Of a stretch of 64,000 nucleotides of DNA, positions 1-7,970 are shown piece by piece. The DNA is from Thiobaca trueperi. Lineage in GTDB: Bacteria; Pseudomonadota; Gammaproteobacteria; Chromatiales; Chromatiaceae. The stretch covers positions 1 to 64,000 of the forward strand of contig NZ_SMAO01000012.1 of the NCBI RefSeq assembly GCF_004342175.1, given 5' to 3'. Each line of letters starts with the position of its first letter. Position 1 is the stretch's first letter. Under the pieces are notes generated by a model that was not told the origin of the DNA, made no database searches, and worked only from the letters and a program-made list of their open reading frames with translations. Both the position numbers and the translations under genes were made by a program.

Positions 1-162
1 CCGAATGCCGAGCTACAGCAAGAGCCTATCGAAAGAAGTCACTCCGAAGGGTATTTGCGTGGTGCGGGTCTCGCCGGGCCGGGTGGAGACCGACGCTTCA
101 GCCGCCTTGGCGGAACGCCTATCCCAAAGGACTCTGAATTATTGCGTTCGGCGATTTGGTGC

Positions 163-507
163 TCAATAGCGCATTATTCCTTTGTTGCAAAGCATCCAAA
201 GCTCACAGATGCGACCGTCTTTCGGGGCGTTATAATTTTCTGGATTAAATTGCAATATTACTTTCTTGACAAAAGACCGAACATTGACTTCGAGGTTCTC
301 ACGCGGAGTGTCTTCTCTGTAATCTTCACTGACGGAGAGGCAAAGGTAATATCTGGAATCGTTAGCGGTAATGCGGACAACCACGGAAATCGCTTCTTCC
401 TCAAAGTTTCTGCGTTCATGCGCGTCATGATAAATGGCCCAATCAAGCGATCTAAAATCGCTTTTAAGAATGTCTGTAACGATAGACTCAAATTTTTTGT
501 CGTTCAA
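163..507 (-). CDS. Hypothetical protein, AT-rich, TTG start
   Basis: Encodes about 114 residues of no family I recognise. The TTG at 507 is preferred over an ATG at 543 because TAGGAG lies 7 to 8 nt upstream of it, whereas the ATG sits inside a palindromic repeat. The protein is charged, without signal peptide or membrane segment. Base composition is clearly more AT-rich than the rest of the window, as is the next gene upstream (609-1130), so both may be acquired cargo. The first 160 bases of the window hold nothing else I can support. Confidence 0.5.
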   Translation of the reverse strand: MNDKKFESIVTDILKSDFRSLDWAIYHDAHERRNFEEEAISVVVRITANDSRYYLCLSVSEDYREDTPRENLEVNVRSFVKKVILQFNPENYNAPKDGRICELWMLCNKGIMRY

Positions 508-525
508 AAAATGTCTCCTAGGACC

Positions 526-603
526 GTAGGTTGGGATGAGCAAGAGCGAATCCCAACATCATGCCTGAGAATTGTTGGGGTTCGTAAACTCACCCCAACC
601 TAC
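526..603. repeat. Composite palindromic repeat (GTAGGTTGGG type)
   Basis: Two hairpins, TTGGGAT/ATCCCAA (531-557) and GTTGGGGT/ACCCCAAC (574-599), lie inside one larger inverted repeat opening with GTAGGTTGGG and closing with CCCCAACCTAC. Elements of this kind are common dispersed repeats in proteobacteria. It separates the two AT-rich orphan genes and would lie in the leader of 163-507. Confidence 0.7.
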
Positions 604-608
604 ACGGG

Positions 609-1130
609 CTATTGTTGGGCGAGGCCTTTTTCATATAATTTCTTCCAGTCAATATAAGGCGCTGCCGCCTCAAATATTTCTGTATCGATGTATCTTCTCG
701 GCAATTCTTTCTTGCAGTTTTCTAGGTAATTGCGCACCACGCCAAGTATTTCACTTTTATTCGGTGGATAAGGAACATCCATTTCTGCCGCCAATTTCCA
801 TGTTTGAAATTCCAGCGTCTTTTTCCTTGTTTTAACAATTCTGTTTTGCCTCACTCCATAATATTCCCCCCGAACCTGGGAGCCTAGAAAATAGAGCCTT
901 ATGTATCCAATAATTTCATTAAAACGCCAACACCCACCATAAGATTTTTGTAGATGGTCCCTGAACATCGTGTTTTGACTCGGGTCTTCCTCATCTAATT
1001 TTTTCAGCGCTTCAGAATCTTGCGAATCCTTCGGAAACATCACATCTTCGATATATTTCTGACGCTGTTGATAATATTTTTCCCTTGGCAGCCTGTAGAC
1101 AGGAACATCGAAAAAATAGCGATTACTCAT
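609..1130 (-). CDS. Hypothetical protein, AT-rich
   Basis: Encodes 173 residues rich in Tyr, Lys, Glu and Arg, with no signal peptide, membrane segment or motif I recognise. The ATG at 1130 follows TAGGAA closely. Same strand and same low-GC composition as the gene at 163-507, suggesting that the two arrived together. The interval 1131-1196 shows nothing. Confidence 0.55.
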   Translation of the reverse strand: MSNRYFFDVPVYRLPREKYYQQRQKYIEDVMFPKDSQDSEALKKLDEEDPSQNTMFRDHLQKSYGGCWRFNEIIGYIRLYFLGSQVRGEYYGVRQNRIVKTRKKTLEFQTWKLAAEMDVPYPPNKSEILGVVRNYLENCKKELPRRYIDTEIFEAAAPYIDWKKLYEKGLAQQ

Positions 1131-1196
1131 TTCCTATTGCGCCCAACAGTTTATTTAGACTGCATTAGAGTTCTCGGGAGCTAGACGGCGATCCGT

Positions 1197-1427
1197 TTAA
1201 ACACCTAATCTCCTATCAAGCCGACCTGTTGAAGATCCCGGGAACCAACCGGCTGTCCATCCCGCCGCTCTCGGCAACACGTTCTGCACCATAAGGCATG
1301 TCTTGCCGAGTGGAATATACTCCCTGCTTCCGCCAAAAATCCAGCCTAAACATGGACGTTTTCCAGGTCGGATCCCGCCGTCTATCCACCAGATGAGTGC
1401 GTTGGTATCGAGCAGGAGCCGTATCAG
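1197..1427 (-). pseudogene. Truncated PIN-domain toxin remnant (VapC-like)
   Basis: The reading frame opens with LLLDTNALIWW, the classic first strand of a PIN-domain ribonuclease with its first catalytic Asp. After about 17 residues all similarity to PIN proteins ends, and a low-complexity tail runs to a TAA. The start codon position is CTG, not ATG. It overlaps the stop of the antitoxin remnant, the normal type II order. The remaining acidic catalytic residues are missing, so this is a dead toxin. Confidence 0.7.
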
Positions 1428-1660
1428 ATGTCTTCCTCGAACCCTTCCGGAATGTCATCGAAATCCGGGGCCATCCAGAGCAACCGTCCCCTGCCGGAGC
1501 CGGGCTGGCGTGTCCGCTTGGATAACCCACCGGGACGAGCCTGACCAGCGGGCGGTTGCCCCTGGCAATGATGATCTCCTTGCCGGCCATGGCATGCCGG
1601 GCGAGTTCGGAGAGCAGCGGCGATGTTGTATTGGCTTATGCGGTGATCCTGGTCGGTCAT
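1424..1660 (-). pseudogene. Frameshifted Phd/YefM-type antitoxin
   Basis: Three pieces of one antitoxin lie in two frames. The start MTDQDHRISQYNI is in one frame. SELARHAMAGKEIIIARGN and the following RPLVRLVPV, the conserved Phd/YefM dimer and DNA-binding segment, are in the neighbouring frame. The end APDFDDIPEGFEED returns to the first frame. At least two indels are needed to explain this. It belongs with the toxin remnant downstream. Confidence 0.7.
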
Positions 1661-1702
1661 TTTGGCGGCTAACGAGCTTTGAGGAAGCGACCCTGTGCGG
1701 CT

Positions 1703-1945
1703 TCAAGCCGACTTCTCGAACCATCCCTCTACCTTTTTGCGATCCGGCACCCCACCCGAGTGCACGACCTCGCCGTCAATCACCACCCCCGGCGTCGCCA
1801 TGATGCGGTAGCGCATGATGTCCTGGATCTGATCGACCTTTTCCAGTTCGATCTCGACGCCCTGGGCGCGGGCGACCTCCTCGACCAGATTCAGCGTGGT
1901 CTGGCAGTTGCGGCAGCCGGTGCCGAGGATCTTGATGTTTTTCAT
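1703..1945 (-). CDS. Small thioredoxin-like redox protein
   Basis: An 80-residue thioredoxin-fold protein of the redox-active disulfide protein 2 type. The active-site motif is GCRNC at residues 10-14, and the cis-Pro loop is ATPGVVIDG near residues 50-58. GGAG lies 9 nt before the ATG. Proteins of this class often sit beside DUF318-type permeases, as here: the permease gene is upstream on the same strand, with only repeat DNA (1959-2150) between them. A thiol-exchange role serving the permease is an inference. Confidence 0.85.
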   Translation of the reverse strand: MKNIKILGTGCRNCQTTLNLVEEVARAQGVEIELEKVDQIQDIMRYRIMATPGVVIDGEVVHSGGVPDRKKVEGWFEKSA

Positions 1946-1958
1946 GCGATGGACTCCG

Positions 1959-2045
1959 TTAAACCGCGCCCGGCGCGGTATGCGATGTGGTGGATCGGGT
2001 CAGCCTTGTCAGAATCGACGATGATTCCGAGCTGGCGCGGTTTAA
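1959..2045 (+). repeat. Type B TTAAACCGCG element, copy 1
   Basis: An 87-bp element beginning TTAAACCGCGCCCGGCGCGG and ending GCGCGGTTTAA, so its ends are inverted repeats. The interior shares blocks with the copies at 4410, 51705, 55373, 60784 and 60862 (GTATGTGAT-like near the start, GCCTTG-CAGAATCGA in the middle). A 19-bp AT-rich spacer joins it to a type A element. Confidence 0.85.
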
Positions 2046-2064
2046 AACATTGAACAATCAAACT

Positions 2065-2150
2065 TTAAACCGCGTCTCCACTGAGGTTGGTGAAACCCCC
2101 AAAGCTAAACACAAACTGAAATAATGCATGTCGCGCTGGACGCGGTTTAA
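2065..2150 (+). repeat. Type A TTAAACCGCG element, copy 1
   Basis: An 86-bp element beginning TTAAACCGCGTCTCCACTGA, with internal CTAAACACAAA, and ending TGGACGCGGTTTAA. It shares termini but not interior with type B. Its right end contains the TAA stop of the permease gene. Confidence 0.85.
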
Positions 2151-3193
2151 AGGACGAGATTGAAGACATAGCCGACCAGCAGGATGCCGGTCGCCACCAC
2201 GCCGATGAAGGTCGCGATCAGCGGCCATTTGAGCACCTTGCGCAGGATCAGCATCTCCGGGGCGGAGAGCGCGATGACGCTCATCATGAAGGCGAGCGTG
2301 GTGCCGAGTGCCGCGCCCTTGCCGATCAGCGCCTCGACGATGGGGATGATGCCGGCGGCATTGGTGTACATGGGCACCCCGAGCACCACCGCCGCCGGGA
2401 CCGCCCACCAGACATCTCGGCCCATGAAGGCAGCCATGAAGTCCTCCGGCACATAGCCGTGGATCAGCGCCCCGAGTCCGATGCCGATCAGCACATAGGG
2501 CCAGACCCGACCGACGATCTCGCGGACATGTCTGAGGCCGGCGTGCAGACGTTCCGGCCAGGTGAGGTCATCGCCAGACGCCGCCGCCGTCTCGCCCGCA
2601 TGAATGGCGCGCACCCAGTCCTCCAGATGGCGCTCCATCCTGAGCTGACCGATGATCAGTCCGGCGACGATGGCGACCGCGAGTCCCAGTCCCAGATAGA
2701 GCAGCGCGACCTTCCAGCCGAACAGCCCCAGCAGCAGCGCCAGCGCCACCTCGTTGATCATGGGCGCGGCGATCAGGAAGGAGAAGGTGATGCCGAGCGG
2801 CACGCCGGCGGAGACAAAGCCGATGAAGAGCGGCACCGCCGAGCAGGAGCAGAAGGGTGTGACGATGCCGAGGCTTGCGGCCATGGCATTGCCGACCCCG
2901 AGCCGCCGTCCGGCGAGCAGGGCGCGGGTGCGCTCCGGGGCGAAGAAGGTCTGGATGACGCCCATGAGAAAGACGATGCCGGTCAGCAGGAGCAGCACCT
3001 TGGGCGTGTCGTAGAGGAAGAAATGCAGCGCCCCGCCGAGATGGGTCGTCCGGCTCAGACCGAACAGGCCGATCATCAGATCCGCGACTTCGATGAGATG
3101 GGCGTAGGCCAGCACCCAGAGCGCGGCGGCGACGGGCAGGCCGACGAGCCAGGGGGCGAGGCGGTGGGGCAGGGCGGCGGGACGGTGGTTCAT
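2147..3193 (-). CDS. DUF318-family membrane permease (YraQ/ArsP-like)
   Basis: About 348 residues with eight or more hydrophobic segments in two similar halves. The signature stretches VTPFCSCSAVPLFIGFVSAG and GVPMYTNAAGIIPIVEAL match the DUF318 (COG0701) permeases. The family includes ArsP, an exporter of organic arsenicals, but most members have unknown substrates, and the substrate here cannot be read from sequence. The ATG at 3193 is preferred to a TTG two codons earlier. The stop codon lies in a type A repeat. Pairing with the thioredoxin-like gene downstream is typical. Confidence 0.85.
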   Translation of the reverse strand: MNHRPAALPHRLAPWLVGLPVAAALWVLAYAHLIEVADLMIGLFGLSRTTHLGGALHFFLYDTPKVLLLLTGIVFLMGVIQTFFAPERTRALLAGRRLGVGNAMAASLGIVTPFCSCSAVPLFIGFVSAGVPLGITFSFLIAAPMINEVALALLLGLFGWKVALLYLGLGLAVAIVAGLIIGQLRMERHLEDWVRAIHAGETAAASGDDLTWPERLHAGLRHVREIVGRVWPYVLIGIGLGALIHGYVPEDFMAAFMGRDVWWAVPAAVVLGVPMYTNAAGIIPIVEALIGKGAALGTTLAFMMSVIALSAPEMLILRKVLKWPLIATFIGVVATGILLVGYVFNLVL

Positions 3194-3260
3194 AGACAAT
3201 GATAAAAAAGATGATCGTCTCGGGAGTGAGCGACTTCGGGAGCGTATCAGTGGACGCAGA

Positions 3261-3743
3261 TCAGCGCAGCAGTCTGCGCCGCTGGATGTACAGATGAACG
3301 CTGACGAAAACCAGCGCCAGGATGCCGGCCCTGGCGTGCACGCGCTTGTAACGCGCCAGCAGCGCCAGCAGCGAAACCGCCATTGCCGTCATCGTCCCGA
3401 GTTTGGCGCCGCGATTGATGTGGGAGCGCCATTTCGTTTGTGGTGAGCGCATCTTGGTCGCTTCGACTCTGGCCTCGTCGGTGGCGGCGGATGCGGCAGG
3501 CGCGATCTCATCGTCCGCTCCCAGCAGGGTCAGCACAGCGGTTTCCATTGATGTTTGCGACAGAATCCGGGGATCGTAATGGATCAGCACCGATGTCGTG
3601 CGCGGGTTGTCAGTCACCTCCCGCACGCCGGGCAGGGCGGCAATGGCCTCAATGGCGACCGGCAGCGCCGCCGCCTGTTCAGGGTCCAGATCGCGCGCGC
3701 GCAGGCGCAGGCGTCCAGGGATGGAGGAGACGATGAGGCTCAT
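3261..3743 (-). CDS. HMA-like domain membrane protein without CxxC
   Basis: A 160-residue protein. Residues 1-75 resemble a heavy-metal-associated (ferredoxin-like) fold, with SSIPGRLRLRARDL and a later LPGVREVTDNPRTTSVLIHY, but the CxxC metal site is absent. Two hydrophobic stretches, separated by a short basic loop (ARYKRVHAR), lie near residues 115-150, with a basic tail ending RRRLLR. Such HMA_2-type proteins accompany metal-homeostasis genes. It is upstream of and co-directional with the permease, 67 bp apart. Function unknown. Confidence 0.65.
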   Translation of the reverse strand: MSLIVSSIPGRLRLRARDLDPEQAAALPVAIEAIAALPGVREVTDNPRTTSVLIHYDPRILSQTSMETAVLTLLGADDEIAPAASAATDEARVEATKMRSPQTKWRSHINRGAKLGTMTAMAVSLLALLARYKRVHARAGILALVFVSVHLYIQRRRLLR

Positions 3744-4017
3744 GACCGGAACTCGGGGCGGTGGAAAAACAGAGCCCGGCCATCGGCCAGGATGACGAAT
3801 GATACTTTAGCGGAATGGTGGCATAAATTCAGTTCATCAGCCGGATTCACTGTATCGATGAAGGCGGGAGACGTTGAGGTTCTGATCATTCATAGCGGTT
3901 CAGTTGGGGCGGCGAGGGAGTCTATACTTGCGGACGCGCTGTTCAGGATCCCTATCCGCCGACGCGAAACGCTTTCCCCGTACTCGCGGGGATTCAGGCT
4001 CTTGAGGAACGTCACGC

Positions 4018-4413
4018 ATGGGCAAAGAGCAGGCCACCCCGATGGTGCTGGAAGATATCGCACGACCCGGATGGTTCAGTCCGTTGAAAACAGGGTGCGT
4101 CCTGATCGGGATTGTGAGTGCCGCCGGAGCCTTTGCGCAATCGCCGGATGTGGACAGACACGGCGATCTCTGGTCGCGGGGAGCGCCGGATGTCTGGCAG
4201 ATCCAGACGCCGCCTGACCGTCTTCCATCCGCACCTGCGCCCGCCCCTGAAGATATTCGCGGTTATCGCTTCCGGGGCGACCCCGTGTTGCCTGGAGAAG
4301 CCTGGCGGGCGCCGGATGATCAGGAGGTCTATCGTTTCAGACCGCTTTCGGAGCAGGAAAAGGCGCGTATGGGGCAGACGCCGGACTCGGACTGGCGGTA
4401 TCGACAGGATTAA
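4018..4413 (+). CDS. Exported hypothetical protein
   Basis: A 131-residue protein whose hydrophobic segment at about residues 25-40 ends in AGAFAQ, a likely signal-peptidase I site. The mature part is short, Pro- and Arg-rich, with no domain I recognise. GAGGA lies about 10 nt before the ATG. The TAA stop is part of a decayed type B repeat. The 270 bp upstream show no gene. Confidence 0.6.
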   Translation: MGKEQATPMVLEDIARPGWFSPLKTGCVLIGIVSAAGAFAQSPDVDRHGDLWSRGAPDVWQIQTPPDRLPSAPAPAPEDIRGYRFRGDPVLPGEAWRAPDDQEVYRFRPLSEQEKARMGQTPDSDWRYRQD

Positions 4414-4489
4414 ATCGCGCCCGGTGCGGTATGTGATGTTTTGCGTTTGGATCGACCTTGGAAACGTCGCGTCTGTTCAGGCCGCGATC
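4410..4489 (+). repeat. Type B element, right end decayed
   Basis: Begins TTAAATCGCGCCCGGTGCGG and follows the type B consensus for roughly 50 bp. The right terminus has drifted (GGCCGCGATCA instead of GCGCGGTTTAA). The left end supplies the TAA stop of the gene before it. Confidence 0.65.
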
Positions 4490-4518
4490 ACCCATCATCA
4501 GACAGCGGAGACAACAGG

Positions 4519-5289
4519 ATGAGCATCCAGAGACAGTTACAGATCGTGGCCGTGCTTGGCGCGACGCTCACGGTCGCGGCGCAGGCGCAGACCGGGGGCA
4601 TGCAGTTCTCGGCGGAGATGGTCACGCGCGGGCCGGATGCGCCGCCGACCGCTGGCAGGATGTCGGTCGGTGACGGGCGGGTGCGGATCGAGATGTCGCA
4701 GGAAGGGCGCCAGATCGTGCGGATCAGCGACCACCAGCGCCGCATGGAATGGATCCTCTTCCCCGAACAGAAAAGCTATGTGGAACATGCGGCGCCTCCG
4801 GGCGTCGATACTGCCGCGTCCCCGACGCCGCCCTCAGCCGAAACCAATCCCTGCACCGGTTTGCAGGAGGTGATCTGTCAGCGGATCGGCGAGGAGTCGG
4901 TGGCCGGTCGTCCCGCGATCAAATGGGAAATGTCGGTGACGCGCGAGGGTCGAACCCTGACCGGCACCCAGTGGCTCGACGTGGAACGGGGGCTGCCGCT
5001 CAAATATCAGATGCCGAACGGTCAGGCCATGGAACTGAAACTGCTTGGTCAGGAGACCTACAGCGGGCGGGCGGTCGAGAAATGGGAGATGACGACCACG
5101 CTTCCTAACCAGCCGCCGATGCAGAGCTTTCAATGGTACGATCCCGAACTCAAGCTGGCGGTGCGCGAGGAGCTTCCCGGCGGCAATGTGCGCGAGCTGG
5201 TCAACATCCAACCCGGCCCGCAGCCCGACGAACTCTTTCAGGTTCCGTCGGATTATTCGCGGATGACGCTGCCGCCGGCTTCGCAGTAG
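4519..5289 (+). CDS. DUF4412-like periplasmic protein
   Basis: A 256-residue protein with a signal peptide ending near AAQAQT. The mature part alternates beta-rich segments, including QFSAEMVTRG, GRVRIEMSQEGRQIVRISD, RMEWILFPEQKSY and LPLKYQMPNGQ. This pattern recalls DUF4412/LolA-like lipid-binding folds. The ATG at 4519 is preceded at 8 nt by GGAG; an in-frame upstream start would run through the repeat element and is unlikely. The TAG stop begins a 26-bp palindrome. No specific role can be given. Confidence 0.65.
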   Translation: MSIQRQLQIVAVLGATLTVAAQAQTGGMQFSAEMVTRGPDAPPTAGRMSVGDGRVRIEMSQEGRQIVRISDHQRRMEWILFPEQKSYVEHAAPPGVDTAASPTPPSAETNPCTGLQEVICQRIGEESVAGRPAIKWEMSVTREGRTLTGTQWLDVERGLPLKYQMPNGQAMELKLLGQETYSGRAVEKWEMTTTLPNQPPMQSFQWYDPELKLAVREELPGGNVRELVNIQPGPQPDELFQVPSDYSRMTLPPASQ

Positions 5290-5311
5290 GGGCGATTTAA
5301 ATCGCCCCTAC
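5286..5311. terminator. 26-bp perfect palindrome, copy 1
   Basis: A perfect palindrome with half-site GTAGGGGCGATTT, centred on TTTAAA. The same 26 bases recur at 14561-14586 and 52276-52301, each directly after a gene end. It could fold in RNA as a terminator or 3'-end-protecting hairpin. No T-run follows this copy. Confidence 0.7.
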
Positions 5312-5352
5312 AGGGATACGTCCTTTTCCGGAAATCACCTTCGCTTGGCATC

Positions 5353-5985
5353 ATGATCACCATCATCGGCAGTCTCAAAGGCGGCTCCGGCAAGAGCACC
5401 CTGACCTTCAATCTGGCCGTCTGGCTCGCCCAAGCGCAGGCCAGGGTGCATCTGGTGGACGCCGATCCGCAGGCGACCCTGTCCGATGTCATGGCGGTGC
5501 GCCGGGAAGAGGGTTTCAAGCCGCTGCTGACGGTCGCCGATCAGAGCGGTCTGAACGAAGAGTCGTTACGTGACGCCGATGAGACCCTGATCGATGTCGG
5601 CGCGGCGGACATGGACAGCATGCGCCGGGCACTGGCGCTCTGTGATCGGGTAGTGGTGCCGGTGCCACCCTCGCAGGCCGACATCTGGTCGACGCAGCGT
5701 TATCTCCAGCTCATCGCCTCGGTCGAACGCGCAACGCCTCCTGACCTCATCGGCTTCATCAACCGTGGCGATACCCATCATGCGGTGCAGGAGACCAACG
5801 AGACCGCCGCCGCGCTCATTGCCTTGCCGGGGATTCGCTTCATCAAGCCGCGCCTGTCCCAGCGCACCGTCTTTCGCCGCTCATTCAGTGAAGGTCTGGC
5901 GGTCTTTGAGCTGGAACCGCGCGGCAAGGCGGCGCGCGAATTTCTGGGGCTGGCAGCCGTTCTTTATCCGCAACTCATTCGCTAG
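5353..5985 (+). CDS. ParA/MinD-family ATPase (orphan)
   Basis: A 210-residue P-loop ATPase with the deviant Walker A motif KGGSGKST at residues 9-16, including the signature Lys. The switch I-like region LVDADPQATLSD is at about 35-46, and a Walker B-like DETLIDVGA is near 75-83. Members position plasmids, chemoreceptors or other cargo on the nucleoid or membrane. No parB or parS-like gene is adjacent. The next gene, 15 bp on, is a membrane-anchored coiled-coil protein that could be its cargo or partner (inference). Confidence 0.85.
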   Translation: MITIIGSLKGGSGKSTLTFNLAVWLAQAQARVHLVDADPQATLSDVMAVRREEGFKPLLTVADQSGLNEESLRDADETLIDVGAADMDSMRRALALCDRVVVPVPPSQADIWSTQRYLQLIASVERATPPDLIGFINRGDTHHAVQETNETAAALIALPGIRFIKPRLSQRTVFRRSFSEGLAVFELEPRGKAAREFLGLAAVLYPQLIR

Positions 5986-6000
5986 GACAACACGCCCATC

Positions 6001-6531
6001 ATGCCGAATCAAGAGCTTCCAACCAACGGGCAGGGGTCAGCGGAGCCCGGTGCTGCGGACGCCCTCATGCACAGGGCGACAGATCCCCAGCTCAATGCGC
6101 TTGCCATTGAGCGACTCTCTCAAGCCTTCGAGACCAGCGCCAAACGCTGGGAACTCATCGTTTATCCCTCACTCTTTGCCTTCATCATCCTGGCCGCTTA
6201 CGGTTTTTATCTCATCTTCAGTCTCGCCAGGGACGTGCATTCGCTGTCGCTCGTCGTTGAACGCAACATGATGGCGATGTCCGGCAACATGCAGTCGATC
6301 GCGGACAACATCTCGCACATGAACGTCAATATCCAGACCATGGCGATGAGTGTGGACAGCATGGCGACCGACGTGAATACCCTGACGCCGATGCTGGTCA
6401 GCATGCAGAACATGGATCGTTCCATGCAGAACATGACCCTTTCGACCGCTTCCATGCGTCACGACATGGCGGGCATGAATCAGAGCGTCGGACGCCCCAT
6501 GCACTTCATGAACCAGTTCATGCCCTGGTAG
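6001..6531 (+). CDS. Met-rich single-pass membrane coiled-coil protein
   Basis: 176 residues. A cytoplasmic N-terminal arm of about 58 residues precedes one membrane helix (about 59-79, LIVYPSLFAFIILAAYGFYL). The C-terminal half is a long helix very rich in Met, Asn and Ser with a near-heptad pattern (NMQSIADNISHMNVNIQTM and similar). AGGA precedes the start. It closely follows the ParA gene, suggesting one transcript. I recognise no named family. Met-rich stretches can bind copper, but there is no other sign of that here. Confidence 0.65.
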   Translation: MPNQELPTNGQGSAEPGAADALMHRATDPQLNALAIERLSQAFETSAKRWELIVYPSLFAFIILAAYGFYLIFSLARDVHSLSLVVERNMMAMSGNMQSIADNISHMNVNIQTMAMSVDSMATDVNTLTPMLVSMQNMDRSMQNMTLSTASMRHDMAGMNQSVGRPMHFMNQFMPW

Positions 6532-6543
6532 ACCGTCCATCCC

Positions 6544-7479
6544 ATGCCACATGACGCAGCGCAGTCCGTCCCGACCGTGCGACTCATCGTCGCCATCTCC
6601 TCGCGCGCGCTCTTTGATCTGAGCGAATCCCATCGTCTCTTCGAGACCCAGGGGGTCGATGCCTATCGCGAGTATCAGGTCGCCCATGAGGGCGATATGC
6701 TGCAACCGGGCGTGGCCTTTCCGCTGGTCAAGAAGCTGATGAACCTCAACGCCCTGCTGGGCGAGCGCGGACGGGTGGAGGTCATCCTGCTCTCACGCAA
6801 CAGCTCGGATACCGGATTGCGGGTGCTGACCTCCGCGCATCACCACGGACTGGATATCGCCCGCGCCGCCTTTACCGGCGGCGCCAGTCCCTATCGTTAT
6901 GTCTCGGCCTTCGGCGCGCATCTTTTTCTGTCCGCCGACCCCGTGGATGTGCGTCTGGCGCTCGACGCCGGTTGCGCGGCGGCCACGCTGCTGCCTGCCT
7001 CCCCGCCGACCGCCGAACATGGCGACGCACAGGTGCGCATCGCCTTCGACGGCGATGCGGTGATCTTTTCGGATGAAGCCGAGCGACTCTACCGTCAGGA
7101 AGGGCTTGAGGTCTTCAACGCCAGCGAATTCGCCGCCGCCCACGAGCCTCTGCCCGGTGGGCCGTTCAAAGGTCTGCTGGTCGCGATCCATCGGCTCCAG
7201 GCGCTCTTCCCGCCGGATGCCTCGCCATTGCGGACCGCACTCGTCACCTCGCGCGGTGCACCTTCGCATGAGCGGGTCATCCGCACCCTGCGCGCCTGGG
7301 GCATCCGCATCGACGAAGCCCTGTTTCTGGGCGGACTCAGCAAAGCGAACTTCCTGGCTGCCTTCGACGCCGACATCTTCTTCGACGATCAGACCAGCCA
7401 TTGCGAGGCGGCCCGTCTGCATGTCGCGACCGGGCATGTTCCGCACGGCGTCGCCAATCTCGTCGCCAGTGAGGAGTAG
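6544..7479 (+). CDS. 5'-nucleotidase (cytosolic type I-like, PF06189)
   Basis: A 311-residue protein matching the bacterial 5'-nucleotidase family related to eukaryotic cN-I, which dephosphorylates nucleoside monophosphates in the cytoplasm. Recognisable parts are VAISSRALFDLSESHRLF at the N terminus, FPLVKKLMNLN, IAFDGDAVIFSDEAE around residue 170 (HAD-like acidic motif) and LFLGGLSKANFLAAFDADIFFDD near the C terminus. The next gene starts 1 nt after its stop, so they are probably co-translated. Confidence 0.85.
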   Translation: MPHDAAQSVPTVRLIVAISSRALFDLSESHRLFETQGVDAYREYQVAHEGDMLQPGVAFPLVKKLMNLNALLGERGRVEVILLSRNSSDTGLRVLTSAHHHGLDIARAAFTGGASPYRYVSAFGAHLFLSADPVDVRLALDAGCAAATLLPASPPTAEHGDAQVRIAFDGDAVIFSDEAERLYRQEGLEVFNASEFAAAHEPLPGGPFKGLLVAIHRLQALFPPDASPLRTALVTSRGAPSHERVIRTLRAWGIRIDEALFLGGLSKANFLAAFDADIFFDDQTSHCEAARLHVATGHVPHGVANLVASEE

Positions 7480-7480
7480 C

Positions 7481-7864
7481 ATGAAATTCAGCGAAGCAGA
7501 CGACCGCAGCGGCTATCTGATCCAGGCCTATGGAGCGGATGGCATCCTGATTGGCGGGCGGCTGTATCGAGAGGGGTTGATTGTCACCCCCGAGCGGATC
7601 ATCGCGCCCTGGGGGCCGCGCGATGTCGCCGGCCTGACCGTCGCGCATCTGGATGAGCTGCTGGCGCTGGCGCCTCAGGTGATGGTGCTGGGGACAGGTG
7701 GCGCACAGGTCTTCCCGGATCCGGCCATCGCTGTCCGGGCGATGCGGCAAGGCGTCGGCATCGAGATCATGGACACCGGCGCCGCCTGCCGCACCTGCAA
7801 CATCCTCATGAGCGAAGGCCGTCGCGTCGTCGCCGGGCTGCTGCCTCAAATATCGCCCATTTAG
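7481..7864 (+). CDS. Mth938-like (DUF498) domain protein
   Basis: A 127-residue protein that is essentially one Mth938 domain, the fold shared with the mitochondrial complex I assembly factor NDUFAF3. Visible blocks are GADGILIGGRLYREGLIVTP, VMVLGTGGAQVFPDP and GVGIEIMDTGAACRTCNIL. Bacterial members are of unknown function. GAGGAG lies about 5 nt before the ATG, inside the end of the nucleotidase gene. Confidence 0.85.
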   Translation: MKFSEADDRSGYLIQAYGADGILIGGRLYREGLIVTPERIIAPWGPRDVAGLTVAHLDELLALAPQVMVLGTGGAQVFPDPAIAVRAMRQGVGIEIMDTGAACRTCNILMSEGRRVVAGLLPQISPI

Positions 7865-7870
7865 ACAGGA

Positions 7871-7943
7871 TTAAACCGCGCCCAGCGCAAAACAAGGATT
7901 TAAAAAGTCCTGTCCATCCTGAAAAATCCTGTTAATCCTGTCC
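7871..7943. repeat. Half type B end plus CCTGT-oligomer repeat
   Basis: TTAAACCGCGCCCAGCGC at 7871 matches only the left end of a type B element. It is followed by a run of related oligomers (AGTCCTGTCCATCCTG, AATCCTGTTAATCCTGTCC) of a kind widely dispersed in bacterial genomes. Nothing coding is seen here. Confidence 0.55.
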
Positions 7944-7970
7944 ATTCCCCTCTTGGAGTGCTCGCTTGCC

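Noticed and set aside
55-657. Long + strand frame over the first 600 bases
   Set aside because: It runs antisense across the AT-rich gene at 163-507 and the palindromic repeat, and its sequence has no coherent composition or ribosome site.
1959-2150. Paired hairpins as a CRISPR or riboswitch
   Set aside because: Only one or two units occur per site with different interiors and no regular spacers, and sites lie next to unrelated genes at their 3' ends as well as 5' ends.
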